Shown piece after piece: positions 32,331 through 43,119 of a stretch of DNA of 64,000 nt. Both the position numbers and the translations under genes were made by a program. Every line of letters starts with the position of its first letter. Position 1 is the first letter of the stretch. The stretch is from Bettongia penicillata ogilbyi. Taxonomy: Eukaryota > Chordata > Mammalia > Diprotodontia > Potoroidae. The notes under the pieces were generated by a model. The model did no database searches, was not told the origin of the DNA, and saw only the letters and a program-made list of their open reading frames with translations. The DNA is taken from assembly GCA_023548195.1 (NCBI GenBank), contig JAJHZJ010000808.1, positions 1,142,182-1,206,181 of the forward strand, given 5' to 3'.

Positions 32331-33254
32331 TAGCATGACAGAGAGAGAAGGAAACATAACAAAGAGTAACATATGCACTAAGTACAGCAACTGCAATAAC
32401 CATAATCATGTAAATGATAACACTAAAAAAGTTTGACTCTGATGAATTGTAACAAACAGTCTCAGTCCTGGAGAGTTGATAATGAAACACTTTTCACTGT
32501 CATGGGAACTACAAATGTGGAATTCAGTATGTATTGTCAGATGTGATCAAACTGTGTTGGCTTTACTCAGATGTTTGGTTTGGGGAGTTTTTTTCAAGCG
32601 CAAAATCAACTTTGGGGATTGGGGTGTGGTAAGGGAGAATCACTGGTGCAAAAAACAAAAGACGGCAATAAAAATTTTAAATCGACCCACTAAGGAGTTC
32701 ACCATCACATTTTCTTCCAAGTCCCTAGTCATTGCATTGTCCATAGTCAAGTGAGTCAAAGGCATGTTTGCAAATGTCAGAGAGTAACGTGCACATCAGT
32801 GTTAACAGTTGTGTACCTTGTTCTGGTAAAACAGTTTTCAGATCTTTAATGCCTTATAAATCATGTTCTTTCAAGGAAAGCAAATACTTATTACATTGTC
32901 TAAGGGGCAATTAAAGTTTTATTCCTTAAAAATTCTTCACAGCTACTGGTCTGAAGTGTTCCCAGGGACATTTGTAACTAAAGACTGCATGGAGACTAGA
33001 GATTGACGTCTATGTCAGTCACAGATGTTGTCCTTGTGTTTCCTTTAACAAGGATTAAGCTATATAAACTCTATTAATACATGCACATTTAATAGCATGC
33101 ACAACTAGATCAGTATTTACTTCTCCCTGAGGAAGGGAAGAAAAGATAAAAGAGATGAGGAGAGGAGAGAAGAGTTTTGAAGTGACATCTTTAAAAACAC
33201 TGATATGTATTAGGTGAGGAAAAGTCACTGTTTTGTTCTATAGAAATACTCATT
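32331..33254. other. unassigned sequence with possible L1 3' UTR words
   Basis: 32,520-32,600 ('gtcagatgtgatcaaactgtgttggctttactcagatgtttggtttggggag') may be L1 3' UTR. The rest is unrecognised. The 92-codon frame at 32,476-32,754 has no motif. Confidence 0.3.
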
Positions 33255-33500
33255 CATTGTTGATCGGCTATTTTAGTCATGTCTTCCATGACCCCAGTTG
33301 GGCTTTTCCTGACAGATCCTGGAGTGGTTTGCCATTTCCTTCTCTAGTTCATTTTACAGATAAGGAAATTGAAGCAAACAGGGTTAAATGACTTGTCTAG
33401 GGTCACAAAGCTAGTAAGTGTCTGAGAGGCCACATGTGAACTCAGATCTTCCTAATTCCAGACCCAGCACTCTATACACTGTGCCACCTAGCTTCCAAAC
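33255..33500 (-). repeat. marsupial tRNA-derived SINE, antisense
   Basis: 'tcatgtcttccatgaccccagttgggcttttcctgacagatcctggagtggtttgccatttccttctctagttc', 'gttaaatgacttgtctagggtcacaaagctagtaagtgtctgag', 'cactctatacactgtgccacctagc' is the full SINE in reverse complement. Confidence 0.85.
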
Positions 33501-34075
33501 GGTAGTAGTAGAAATAGTAATAAGAATACCTCCAGTTTCAGCCCTTGACTCATTTGAGGATTTTGGTAATGATTCAACACTTCAAGACCTTACCTAGGAC
33601 TTCATTTGAGAAATAATAGGGCCTATGGTGATGGGCAACCATTTCTGTCTTTCCTAGTGTGACCTTATGGTTGGGTTTGATACCCAACCTTTTACTGACA
33701 TGTTTTGTTCCTCTGTTCATTTGCTTCTGCATGTGTGCCTAATACATTCCACTGGTTGACTTTGCTTCCCAACTCTAAGCAGCCTGTGAATTCTTTTGAC
33801 ATTATTGCTTTCTACCATAGATTTTGTTCCTACCATAGATTTTGTTGAAGAACGAGGAAGCTCAAATTTATAAGGGGCCACTAGATGTATAGCAATCCAG
33901 TTCTCTGTCAGTGGGTTTGTCCATTCCAATTCAATCAAGGAAATCCTGTTCACAATTTACCTCTGTAAGTAGTTTAACATCTCTTTGTCTGTCATTTACC
34001 TCCTTTGATTAGACCCTGACCTTTTTAGGTTGGTCAAAAATCAACTCCCCTACACAAAACACAAAAGAGGTACAA
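33501..34075. other. unassigned sequence with an 18-bp tandem duplication
   Basis: A 17-bp word, CTACCATAGATTTTGTT, occurs at 33812-33828 and again at 33830-33846. Nothing else recognised. Confidence 0.4.
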
Positions 34076-34079
34076 GGTA

Positions 34080-34830
34080 AAGATGGAGGGAGGTGGACAC
34101 TAGCAGTTATGGGAACCAAGAAAGGCTTCATGCAGAAGTTGACAGTTGAGCTGAATCTTGAATGAAAGTAGTGCAAAGGCATAAATATGACAGATGGAGT
34201 GTAGGTTGGGGGGAATTATAAGAAGATCCATTCATCTGGACCATAGAGGCTAGTACTGTCTAATAATGATGAAAAGGTAAAAATGGGTCTTAGATGGTGA
34301 AAAGATAAAGGAAGCAACTAGAGTTTATTGAATGGAGGTAGGGGAGACCACAATCAGCTATGTAGAGAATAGCTTGAATTGTGAAAAGATTAGAAATAAT
34401 TAAGAAGCTATTGGAATAATCCAAGCAAGATGATGGTCCAGGTGATAAAATGCTGAGCTATTGATAGATATTGGGCAGTGGATGGATGTGAGACATGCTA
34501 AAGAAATCAAAACAAGACTTGGTAATTAATTGGATATGTGGGTGATTTAGAGTGAAAAGTAAAGGATGACATAAACTTTGTAAACCTGAGTAGCTGGAAA
34601 GATGATTCAACAGAACCATCAACACAACATGGAAATTTCAGAAGAGGAGCAAGTTTAGGAGAAAATATAGGAAATCTAATTTGAGATGTCTAATAGGCAG
34701 TTGGTAATGCTGTGTTGGAACAGGAAGGAGATGAGGGCTGGATATATAAGCCTGGAGTTATTTTCAAATAGAGATGATAATTAAATCCTTCAGAGTTCAG
34801 TGAGGCTTTGAAAAAAAGTGGTGATTATGT
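34080..34830 (-). repeat. L2 LINE, antisense, ~750 bp
   Basis: 'gctgaatcttgaatgaaag', 'cttgaattgtgaaaagattag', 'gaagctattggaataatccaagcaagatgatgg', 'ggtaattaattggatatgtgggtgatttagag', 'tttgagatgtctaataggcagttggtaatg', 'gatgagggctggatatataagcctggagtt' is L2 ORF2 and 3' region in reverse complement. Confidence 0.8.
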
Positions 34831-34849
34831 TGGATGAAAAAGAATGATA

Positions 34850-34920
34850 ATAATAATTAATTCCCAGTTATTCTGCATTAAGATTTACAAAGCACTTTAC
34901 ATATATTATCTCATTTGATC
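34850..34920 (-). repeat. MIR, antisense, left half of an interrupted copy
   Basis: 'aataataattaattcccagttattctgcattaagatttacaaagcactttacatatattatctcatttgatc' continues at 35,049 with 'cacaaaacaatcctgcacagg'. The two join seamlessly in MIR order. Confidence 0.75.
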
Positions 34921-35048
34921 TATTAGATTGTAAACTCCTTGAAGGCAAAGACTTACTTTTGCTTCTTTTTGTATCCCTAGGACTTAGTACAGTGCCTGTC
35001 ACACAGGAAGTACTTAATAAATATTTATTGACAAATTATTGGCTGATC
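34921..35048 (+). repeat. L2-tail/MIR3-like insertion inside MIR
   Basis: 'attagattgtaaactccttgaaggcaaag', 'tgtatccctaggacttagtacagtgcctgtcacacaggaagtacttaataaatatttattgac' is an L2-type tail. TGATC flanks it at 34916-34920 and 35044-35048, consistent with a short target duplication. Confidence 0.7.
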
Positions 35049-35185
35049 CACAAAACAATCCTGCACAGGAAAAGTGCTATATTACAAATGAGAAAACTGA
35101 TTTGACTAGGTCTAGGGTCACATAATTCCTAAGCATTTGAGGCAGAATTCAAACCTAAAGTTTCCAGACTCCAAGTCCAGTTGTG
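35049..35185 (-). repeat. MIR, antisense, right half of an interrupted copy
   Basis: 'cacaaaacaatcctgcacaggaaaagtgctatattacaaatgagaaaactgatttgac', 'gggtcacataattcctaagcatttgaggcagaattcaaacc'. Confidence 0.75.
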
Positions 35186-35189
35186 GCTA

Positions 35190-35560
35190 TGGTTTGTCCT
35201 TCATTCTCAAAGAGGACCATGACATCAGGGAGATGGTGACTTACAACTGAATTTAATTTGAAGGAGGGAGGGCTGTGCAAAGTCAGCAGCCTCACTTTCT
35301 CCTCCAGAGTCATCAGGGTCCCATGTCCAGATATGGATCCAGATGACTGGAGATGGTCCAGGATGCAGTGGGAGACTTTTTAAGCTAAGATCTTTTGAAG
35401 TTCTCACTTTGAGTGAGGAAGGGAATAGGCCTCTTAATGAAGCGAGTCAAGGGATGACACTTTTAATTTAAAAAAAAATCAAACTGGGAGAGGAAGACCC
35501 TCAAGGTTGCTGACCAAAAGAGAAACAGTTACTATTTACATTCGCGTCCAGGAGGCCTAA
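35190..35560 (+). repeat. unnamed ~400-bp marsupial repeat, copy 4 (best preserved)
   Basis: 'tggtttgtccttcattctcaaagaggaccatgacatcagggagatggtgac', 'gagggagggctgtgcaaagtcagcagcctcactttctcctccagag', 'gatgactggagatggtccaggatgcagtgggagac', 'ctgggagaggaagaccctcaag', 'aaagagaaacagttactatttacattcgcg'. It aligns with 5345-5775 over almost its whole length and lacks an open frame. Confidence 0.8.
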
Positions 35561-35769
35561 AAAAAAACCATTAAGTGGTGTTTGGGCAAAGGACCTATTG
35601 TTTTCCAACCAATGAGATCCAGAGTGAACCCAGGTTAAGGTTTGGACTTTGAGAAAGAAATCTAGCCAGTAAACTCCAAGTTAACTAGTTCAAATGCTCT
35701 ATGGGCAGAGCACCCTCAGGTGAGCCAGTACCCTGCTGGGAGGTAAATGAGAGAAATGAGGAAGGAGAA
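35561..35769. other. unassigned sequence
   Basis: Short complex spacer, nothing recognised. Confidence 0.3.
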
Positions 35770-35995
35770 TGAACCGAACTTAGGTGGCACGGGGCTAGAG
35801 TTCTGGACCTGACATCAGGAAGACTCATCTTCCTGAATTCCAATCTGCTCTCAGACACTAAGTAGCCAAGTGACCCAGGACAAGTCCCTCAGTCCACTAG
35901 AGAAGGAAATGGCAAACGGCTCCAGCATCTTTGCCAAGACAACCGTAAATGAGGTCATGGGGAGAGTAGGACGTGACTGAACAACGACTGACCAT
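35770..35995 (+). repeat. marsupial tRNA-derived SINE with internal deletion
   Basis: 'taggtggcacggggctagagttctggacctgacatcaggaagactcatcttcctgaattcc', 'gtagccaagtgacccaggacaagtccctcag', then directly 'agagaaggaaatggcaaacggctccagcatctttgccaagacaaccgtaaatgaggtcatggggagagtaggacgtgactgaacaacgactg'. The CORE stretch 'ttaacc...cctcatctgtaaaatgagct' present in other copies is missing. Confidence 0.85.
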
Positions 35996-35999
35996 ACAT

Positions 36000-37375
36000 T
36001 GGAAAAGCTAGATATTCCTCCCCCCAAAATTGTCTTCTAGGAGGTAGATTGTTAAATGAGTCAGAGAATACAAATAGGAACTGTGCCGTTGACTTGAGCC
36101 CAGTTGGTTTTTCCAGCTTGCTCTTTGGCTTTTTCCCCAGTTGACTTGCTTTCTTTGTCATCTTGAGGAAGGAGTGCTGAGCAAACCTACCTTACTTCAC
36201 AGAACTCCTCGGCATTCATTGGAGCCTTGTCATTCTCAGCCCAGTCCCTGGAAGACTGACTGAAAGGATCTCTCAGCTTCTTATACATTTCCCTGTCCTG
36301 GGAGAAAGGAAAGTGTTTTGTTTCTGGCTTTCACTGTGCAATCTTGGCACCTCTGAGGCAGGTCTGGCTTGCTGAGGGCTGTGTGTTCAGACCTCAGCCG
36401 CACATCCTACAGGCAGGACCCCACCCAAGAGAGGCCAGGGACAGACCAGTTTTCTCCCTTGCATGTGTGGAGTTTCAGCACCTCGGAAGACTCCTTCTAC
36501 CTGTGATGTGAGGGGGCTTCCCCACCCCAGGCTCTCCCTGGAAGGGAGACCAGGCAGAACCTCTGCTGGGGTCCTGCTGAGGAGGTAAGCCCTCTCCCAG
36601 AAAAGCTGCCCCAAATCAAGAAGTTTCACAAATAGATAAGACAAACAGGAAGACTTCATGACTGGCTGAGGAGGGGCGGGGGTTTAGGCGTCCCAGGTTT
36701 ATTTTGCACTGTCTCTGGTAAGCATGTCAAATTTCAATATTGAAAACCCTGCTGCAGAAACATCTTTTCAAGTCATTAGAATATTTACATATTTTAAAAG
36801 AAAAAAATTTAAACATGTTTTAGAGTTTCTGTTTTCTGAACAGGAGGACTCAATAATTCTGTGCTAGAGAGTTAGTTTCTGAGTTTTACAAATGAAACGT
36901 GAAAAGTACAGAAGAGCACCTCGCTTGAGGCAGAGAGGGATCTTGGAAATTGTTTGGTCTCATCCTTTTTTTTGGAACACTAGGAGATTTCGATCTCTTG
37001 GAGGGGAGGTTTCTTTCTCGTTTTAAAAAGAAATTAACATTTGATAAGTTTCCAAAGTGAGCAAAGTCGAGAAATAAATTTATATTCCATGTAGTTGCTT
37101 TCCATCCAAATTGCTTAAATTTTAGTCAAATGCAATGATATACAGTGACCAGATCTCAGGTCTGAGTCAATGTATCCTCACAAGAGTTATTTTTACTTTA
37201 AAGGGTTTAAAAATTGACACAATGATATTGAAAAAATTGCTCTACATACTCTACTGTGTTCCATAAAGTATGTGCATAGAAAGATTATACCATTACCTTT
37301 GAATATCCTAAAAAGTGTTTTTGCATCCTAAATTATGGATCTTTAAATACATAAAATTATAAGATCTAGGATTTA
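36000..37375. other. unassigned sequence with a GC-richer patch (36,180-36,720)
   Basis: This is the most GC-rich non-repeat patch in the window. A GC box GGGGCGGGGG lies at 36673-36682. Just beyond it on the minus strand is a 90-codon frame (36,387-36,659) with no known domain and a mediocre start context. I cannot support a gene. Confidence 0.3.
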
Positions 37376-37379
37376 AAAA

Positions 37380-37500
37380 CTAGTAGATAGTTTAGAGGTC
37401 ATCCAATCTAACCCCTTCATGTTACAGATGAAAAAGCAGGCTCAAAAAGCTTATGACATATTTAATCATTAAAGCAATAAATTGAACCATTCTGTTATTG
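37380..37500 (-). repeat. MIR-type tail, antisense
   Basis: 'agtttagaggtcatccaatctaaccccttcatgttacagatgaaaaagcaggctc' is reverse-complement MIR 3' half. Confidence 0.6.
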
Positions 37501-37514
37501 GCTTAGACTGGATT

Positions 37515-37790
37515 CTGCAAAAGGCAGCAGCAGAGTACTGGACTTGGAGTAAGGAAAATCTGAGTTCAAATCTTACCTCAGACATTTACTAACTGTGTAA
37601 ACTTGGTCAAATCCCTTCCCTTCTCCCTGCCTCAGTTTCCTCTTGCAAACTGGGGATTATAATAGCACCTATTGTACTAGGCTGTTGTGAGGATAGTAAG
37701 ATAATATATATAATATAAATAAATCAATAAGATAAAACCCTTGAAGCACTATAAAATTATCGTTATTGCTATTATTATCTAAAGGCTCAC
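37515..37790 (+). repeat. marsupial CORE-SINE with AT-rich expansion
   Basis: 'gcagcagagtactggacttggagtaaggaaaatctgagttcaaatcttacctcagacatttactaactgtg', 'cctgcctcagtttcctc', 'aggctgttgtgaggatag', then an AT-rich expansion 'taatatatataatataaataaatc' before 'acccttgaagcactataaaa'. Confidence 0.8.
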
Positions 37791-37859
37791 AATGTATTCT
37801 TCTTCCACCCTTTAACATTTTAATTTTCCTCACAAGTGAAATGCTGTATTGTTGATGCT

Positions 37860-38115
37860 ATAAATGTAAGTGCTGTTCTCAGTGGTATCTGGCTCTTCCT
37901 GACCCTATTTGGGGTTTTTCTTGGCAGAGGCACTGGAGAGGTTTGCCATTTTCTTCTCCAGCTTATTTTATGAATGAGGAAACTGGGGCAAACAGGGTTA
38001 AGTGAATTGCCCAGGGTCATGCAGCTAGTGAATGTCTGAGGCCACTTTTGAATTCAGGAAGATGAAACTTTCTGACTCTAGGCCCAGCACTATCCACTGT
38101 GCCATCTAGGGACCT
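37860..38115 (-). repeat. marsupial tRNA-derived SINE, antisense
   Basis: 'tggctcttcctgaccctatttggggtttttcttggcagaggcactggagaggtttgcc', 'gttaagtgaattgcccagggtcatgcagctagtgaatgtctgaggcc', 'cccagcactatccactgtgccatctaggg'. Near full length. Confidence 0.9.
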
Positions 38116-38119
38116 ACAA

Positions 38120-39505
38120 ATGTAATTACTTTTCATTCAGTTTTTTATTTCCCTCTTTGGACTACTGATTTACTGCTGTTAATGCATCCCTCCTTGAGAC
38201 CAGAGAAGGACTTGTCAAGCCTGTGTCTTATATAGAATATCCAATAAATTCAGAGCAATGATTCCTCAGTATCTATGACATAGGGCAACCTTGAGATAGG
38301 AAGTGTTCATTCTTTGCAGCATTCAAAACGGAAGATACTTTTAAATAACTCCAAGATCTATGATTATAAAAGTGGTAATGAAATTAAGTAATTTCACTAT
38401 TCTAATTTTCATCACGGAGAAGACTGGAATGAACTGGTCCATTCCTCTACAATCTCTCTCGGGAAGAAGTATTATAATAACACTGTTTCTGCCCTCTTCC
38501 TCTCCTCAATAAAACTGAAATCAATTGTCAAGGAAGAAGTATAAGAATAAATGCAACAGCCACAAAAAAAAAAAAGGAAAAGAAAACCTTGTTATTGCAA
38601 GTTTGGAGAGTGTTGACTGTTTCATAATGTCATCAACAAGTCTTTGATGGAAATAACATAGCCATAAAAGAGAGTGTTTGCTATCCTTAGTACTTCTGTT
38701 TGCAGAGATTATTTTAATCCTTAAATCAGTTTTTTTTCTGTCAGCCCTCCCTCCAATATCCTCTTACCACTATTATCATTTGTCCTTTCATTTTAGGTGA
38801 AAAAACTGAAAGGCAGGAAAAGAGGCCAAAGAAGAAAATGCCAACCTGCCTTTCTATTGCTAGAGACCTGAAGTCTACTATATTTCATGTTGGGAAGTAA
38901 TGACTTCTGATTAATATGAGTCTCTCTCATGGCACCTAAGTTATTTTTGTTATTTTCTCCCTTCCTTTGAGATATGAGAAATAGCTGATTCCTCTAATAT
39001 CTTCCTGAAAACTTCCATGTACTTAAAATCTGGGCTGCCCAAAAATGTTTGGTGTCAGTGACTTTGAAAATGTCTTCTCTATCTGGTGTAGGTTGGAAGC
39101 CCACAAGCTTTACTTGGATAGTCAGCATAGGATGGCATTTGTAACCAAGGAACTCTTAACTAAATCTTCTTGTAATTTCATAATCCACGATCTTGGAAAA
39201 AATGGAGGAAAGGGGCTTACCATTACCCAGGATCATTGAAGGGGTAGCTTTTACTGATCTAATTGGAGGTTGGTGTTAACATACAGTCCTACAACAGCCT
39301 CAAGAATGCTAACAGTTACTATCAAAACTCCAAAAATCCCTAAATGTGAGAACCAGCACTTTTGCATTCTTCTCACCACCCCCAAAAAAAGAGATAGCTT
39401 TTTTTATAACGTAGCTGAATGCTTTCTGCCAATTCAATAACCAGATATTAAGTATAGTAATTAAAGGCCTCATACATGCTTCTAGAGAACAGTTTTCAGT
39501 TGTAA
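38120..39505. other. unassigned 1.4-kb stretch
   Basis: AT-rich complex sequence. No repeat or coding frame recognised. Confidence 0.3.
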
Positions 39506-39509
39506 TGAT

Positions 39510-39685
39510 AAAAGATATGGACTTGGAGAAAGGGGACCTGGTCGGAGGTCCACACTGCTTTCTGCCTCTGTGACTTTGGACACATTATTCAGTCTTTCTA
39601 GGCTCAGTTTTTTCATCTGTAATGGTTGGAATAATTGACTTCTAAGTTTCCATGCAACTCTAAAGCTATGATCCTGTATCCTAAT
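39510..39685 (+). repeat. MIR SINE
   Basis: 'atatggacttggagaaaggggacctgg', 'tctgcctctgtgactttggacacattattcagtctttctaggctcagttttttcatctgtaatgg', 'aactctaaagctatgatcc'. The 121-codon minus frame here is its antisense shadow. Confidence 0.7.
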
Positions 39686-39849
39686 GTATTGTTTCGAATC
39701 AAAGAGAACCAGGAGATTTTCAAATCTCCACATACAGCAGTAGCAGGAAGTCACAGCTAAAAGAACTGTCACACCCGTTTTGGTATGGTGTGCCAATATG
39801 ATCTCCTGTGGATAATGGCTGCTAAGTTCCATTGCTGAGATTCTCAATG

Positions 39850-40440
39850 GTTAAATTTCTAAATAGTTAGCAAAAGAAGCCAGTTAGACTTTCCACATGG
39901 CCTGCTATGGCCTGACGAAGGGGGATTTTCTAAAGATCCGCATGGTTAACACACTTTACATTTTAAATCATTAGCATTTCAAGCTGAGTAAGAATGTGAC
40001 CCTACTTCACACTTAGCTAATTTTAGTTCACTTGACTAAGCAAAGAGCTTCATTTTCTGAACTTATTTCCCTCTATTCCCCCAGAATAACTTCCGCCCCA
40101 TGGCTCTTTCTATGAATGTGAAGTTTGTCAGAAACATTTTCAACTGCTCGGTTACTCAAGTCTATTTCAATTCCATCTGAGTTTTGTGCAAAACATATTT
40201 CCTCGTTACATTCCAGGAAGCAAAGGTGTGGCAGTTCTGTTTATTTTAGCTGAGAAATAAGCAAACCTCCTTTGACATGAAATGTGAAAGGTGCCCACCT
40301 CTCTACCTTATTCTTACAAGGAGTCACTTTCTTAAAGCAAAGCTTTGAGCTGATCTGAGCAACAACTGTGAAACACTGATAAGTTCACAGTTCCCAAAAG
40401 TACAGACCTCAAAGCACTTTGACCTTTGACCAAAAGAAAA
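39850..40440. other. repeat-free stretch with dense transcription-factor-like motifs
   Basis: No recognised repeat in ~590 bp. Visible motifs are ACATTCCA (40208-40215, TEAD-like) touching AGGAAG (ETS-like), GGTGTGGC near 40225 (RUNX-like), and TGACCTTTGACCA (40420-40432), which on the minus strand is TGGTCAAAGGTCA, a direct repeat spaced by one base as bound by HNF4/PPAR-RXR-type receptors. Enhancer function is inference. Confidence 0.3.
40420..40432 (-). promoter_or_regulatory. DR1-like nuclear-receptor site
   Basis: TGGTCA-A-AGGTCA on the minus strand. The motif is a close match, but such 13-mers also arise by chance. Confidence 0.25.
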
Positions 40441-40584
40441 AAATTTAAGATAAATATGTGGTATGTTCAAATCAATGAAAACTTGATGATTTCATTAGAG
40501 AAAACTGAGGTGTGGAAAGACCATGTAATCTGTGCTTATTGTTTTTCTGTGTAGAGTGTTCAGCTCATACCCAGACAGAGCAAA

Positions 40585-40745
40585 GTTCAGATATTGCCTG
40601 GGATACTTGGAAGCTCTATGACTGATCAAGTCACTTAATTTTTCTCTCAACCTCAGTTTTCTCATCTGTATCATCAGAGGGTTGGACTCCATGATCTCTA
40701 AAGCCTCTTTCAACTCCAAATCTATTATCGTAAGATCTAAAAAAA
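40585..40745 (+). repeat. MIR SINE
   Basis: 'ctggaagctctatgactgatcaagtcacttaa'-type text, 'caacctcagttttctcatctgtatcatcagagggttggactccatgatctctaaagcc' and 'ccaaatctattatcgtaag' match MIR with its marsupial tail. Confidence 0.7.
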
Positions 40746-40749
40746 TAAA

Positions 40750-41635
40750 ATAAGTTTTGCTAATTCTTAATATATGGATAGATTCTCGCTCCTCCATTCC
40801 ATGGCAAGTAATATGTCATATGTGAAGTATTCTTAGGGATTATAGATCTCTATGTTTCCCTTTGGATATAAGTAGCTTAAAGAAAAATATTTCTACAAAG
40901 AAACCATAGATTGATGATGATGATACTAATGATGTAAGCACAGGCAAATAAAAAATGATAACCAATAATGTAGTCCATGATATACCTATTCAAGTTGGAT
41001 TATATATTTTTGTTAAGGATCTTTTTGGGGGGTATGACAGTCATTAAAATCAATCTTCAAAATAATGTAAATTTAGATTCAGACCTTCAAATCTCTATAT
41101 CTATATTGGTGTTAAACCAATATTTTTTAAATGAATGGAGTACATTCAAATACATTGCTCTCCACTCAAGCATTATTAATTTTTATATTAGAGTAAAATA
41201 TTTTATACTTCTAAAATAAAGTGAAAAATTTTAATATCACTTATTTCTTCTTTATCACAATTTTCTCATTTTTATTGCTTGTACATTTGCTAAGACATAT
41301 AATGTGTTTAGTAGTACATTTATATAATTTACAAGTAAATATACATATATACTTTGGGTATGTGCTTAAAATTTTTTGACTGATAGAAGGTGAGCCACCA
41401 AAAAGTTTTGCATAACATTAGTATAATCAAAGAAAACCAGTTTTTAAGGAAGCAAAAGAGAAAGTGAGAATTCAGCACCCTCAAGAGCAAGAAATGTAAT
41501 GAGGATTCAGAATCTGAATGATAGCTCTAAATGATAAGGACAAGGCTCCTCCTAAATACAGTGGAAAAATTAGAGAGAAGTACACTTCCTTGCTGAGTAC
41601 TCATACTGATATAATTATGTATTTTTGAAATATCA
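40750..41635. other. unassigned AT-rich sequence
   Basis: No recognised feature in ~890 bp. Confidence 0.3.
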
Positions 41636-41664
41636 AGTTGTATAGATTATACAGATATAACTAT

Positions 41665-41742
41665 ATGGAGTCTACAGATATATATGTATACATACACACA
41701 CATATAATGCATACATACATATGCACACACATACAAATCCTA
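41665..41742. repeat. TA/CA/CATA microsatellite
   Basis: 'agatatatatgtatacatacacacacatataatgcatacatacatatgcacacacatac'. Confidence 0.75.
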
Positions 41743-41744
41743 CA

Positions 41745-41940
41745 AATGCCTTTCATGGTCTCCCCCTCTGACAGTGCCTTCTTTCTGAGATTACCTCCCA
41801 TTTACACTCTACGTGTCTTGTGTGGACATAGTTATTTGATGTTATTTTCCTCCTTATTTTCTTTGTCTGGAGCTTAGCACAAGACTTCACACATAGTAAG
41901 TGCTTAATCAATGTTCATTGATTGATAAATTGATAAATAC
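41745..41940 (+). repeat. L2 3' end
   Basis: 'tctggagcttagcacaagacttcacacatagtaagtgcttaatcaatgttcattgattgataaattgat' is a clear L2 terminus with TTGAT-type reiteration. Confidence 0.75.
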
Positions 41941-41944
41941 AAAG

Positions 41945-42360
41945 TTGCTAACTAAAACATAGTTTGGCAGGGAGGGAGCTACCATTTGGAACTATCAGGA
42001 AATGCTTCATGTATGAGACAGTGCTTGAGTTCCGTATTGTCAAAGAGAGATTCTAGGAAGTGAAGTAAGGAAGCAGCCCATTCCAGCTAGTGCAGCTGGT
42101 ACCAAAGCACAGAGTACAAAGATGGAGTCGCCCATGTGGGGAACCGATTGGTCAACAGTTTGGTTGGATCACAGAGACTGAGAAAGGGAATAAGGTCAAA
42201 TGATCCTGAAAAGAGAGTCTGGAGCAAAATTTTGAAGTTAACAGGAGTTTATATTTTTTTCCTAAAGGAAATAGAGAGCCACTGGAGTTTATTGAGTAAA
42301 GGAGTGACATTGTGTGTTGGAGATAGTTTGCACCTGCAAGTGAGTTGTTTAGTTTTCAAT
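41945..42360 (-). repeat. L2 LINE 3' region, antisense
   Basis: 'tgagacagtgcttgagttcc', 'gtgcagctggtaccaaagcacagagtac', 'aaagggaataaggtcaaatgatcc', 'aaggaaatagagagccactggagtttattgagtaaaggagtgacattg' is L2 in reverse complement, facing the L2 terminus to its left. Confidence 0.7.
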
Positions 42361-42539
42361 ACAAGCATTGATACTTCAGAAATCACCAAGTGGTACAGAG
42401 TTTGCTTTCTTGTTTTGTTGATTATCTGGGCTTAAAAAGGTGTTTAGAGAAATTGTTATTAATGCAGGTAAAATTTAGAAATTTGCCATACCAATTTTTT
42501 GAGAGCCACTTGTTAAACATTTACCAGCACAGCACTAGG

Positions 42540-42644
42540 TTCATTTAAGGAAAATCACTTTGGCAACAACATATAGGAAGGAGTAGTGAGGCAGTAAAGT
42601 AATTATGAGACTGTTGCAATAACCTTAGTGAAAACAAAGTTCTG
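42540..42644 (-). repeat. L2 fragment, antisense
   Basis: 'aaaatcactttggcaacaac', 'tgagactgttgcaataacctta' continues the L2 antisense order ('gatcactctggc', 'ctattgcagtaatcca'). Confidence 0.5.
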
Positions 42645-42890
42645 CTCATCATGACATGGAGGGCTTCTCAAAAGTTCAATGTCATCAAACTCCATTTGGG
42701 GTTTTCTTGGCAAAGATATTGAGAAGTTTATCATTTCCTTCTCCAGCTTAAGAAACTGAGGCAAACAAGGTTAAGTGACTTGCCCAGAGCCGCACAGCTA
42801 ATGTCTGAGGCCAGAACTCACAAAGATGAGTCTTTCTGATTCCGGACCCAGCACTTTACCCACTGTGCCACTTAGCTGCTGGCTTGGCAG
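42645..42890 (-). repeat. marsupial tRNA-derived SINE, antisense
   Basis: 'ccatttggggttttcttggcaaagatattgagaag', 'gttaagtgacttgcccagagccgcacagctaatgtctgaggcc', 'cccagcactttacccactgtgccacttagctgctgg'. Confidence 0.85.
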
Positions 42891-43115
42891 GTCCTAAAGT
42901 GGAAAGGTGTTATTCACATCCTGGCCAGCAGATGAATTATATGTCTGCTCTCCAAAGACCCCCCAAGCTATGTCCACAGAGACTCATTGCTAGAGTGTTG
43001 GTCACTGGGTAATGAATGCATTTGCCACAGGAGCTCATGAAGACCAAATACCAACGCACAGACGCCTTGCAGTCAGTCTGTCATTGAAGGGAGTGTTCAT
43101 ACTGGTGAAAATTAT
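42891..43115. other. unassigned sequence
   Basis: Short stretch, nothing recognised. Confidence 0.3.
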
Positions 43116-43119
43116 GGAT

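Noticed and set aside
39482..39847. 121-codon minus-strand frame
   Set aside because: About half overlaps an antisense MIR and there is no recognisable domain.
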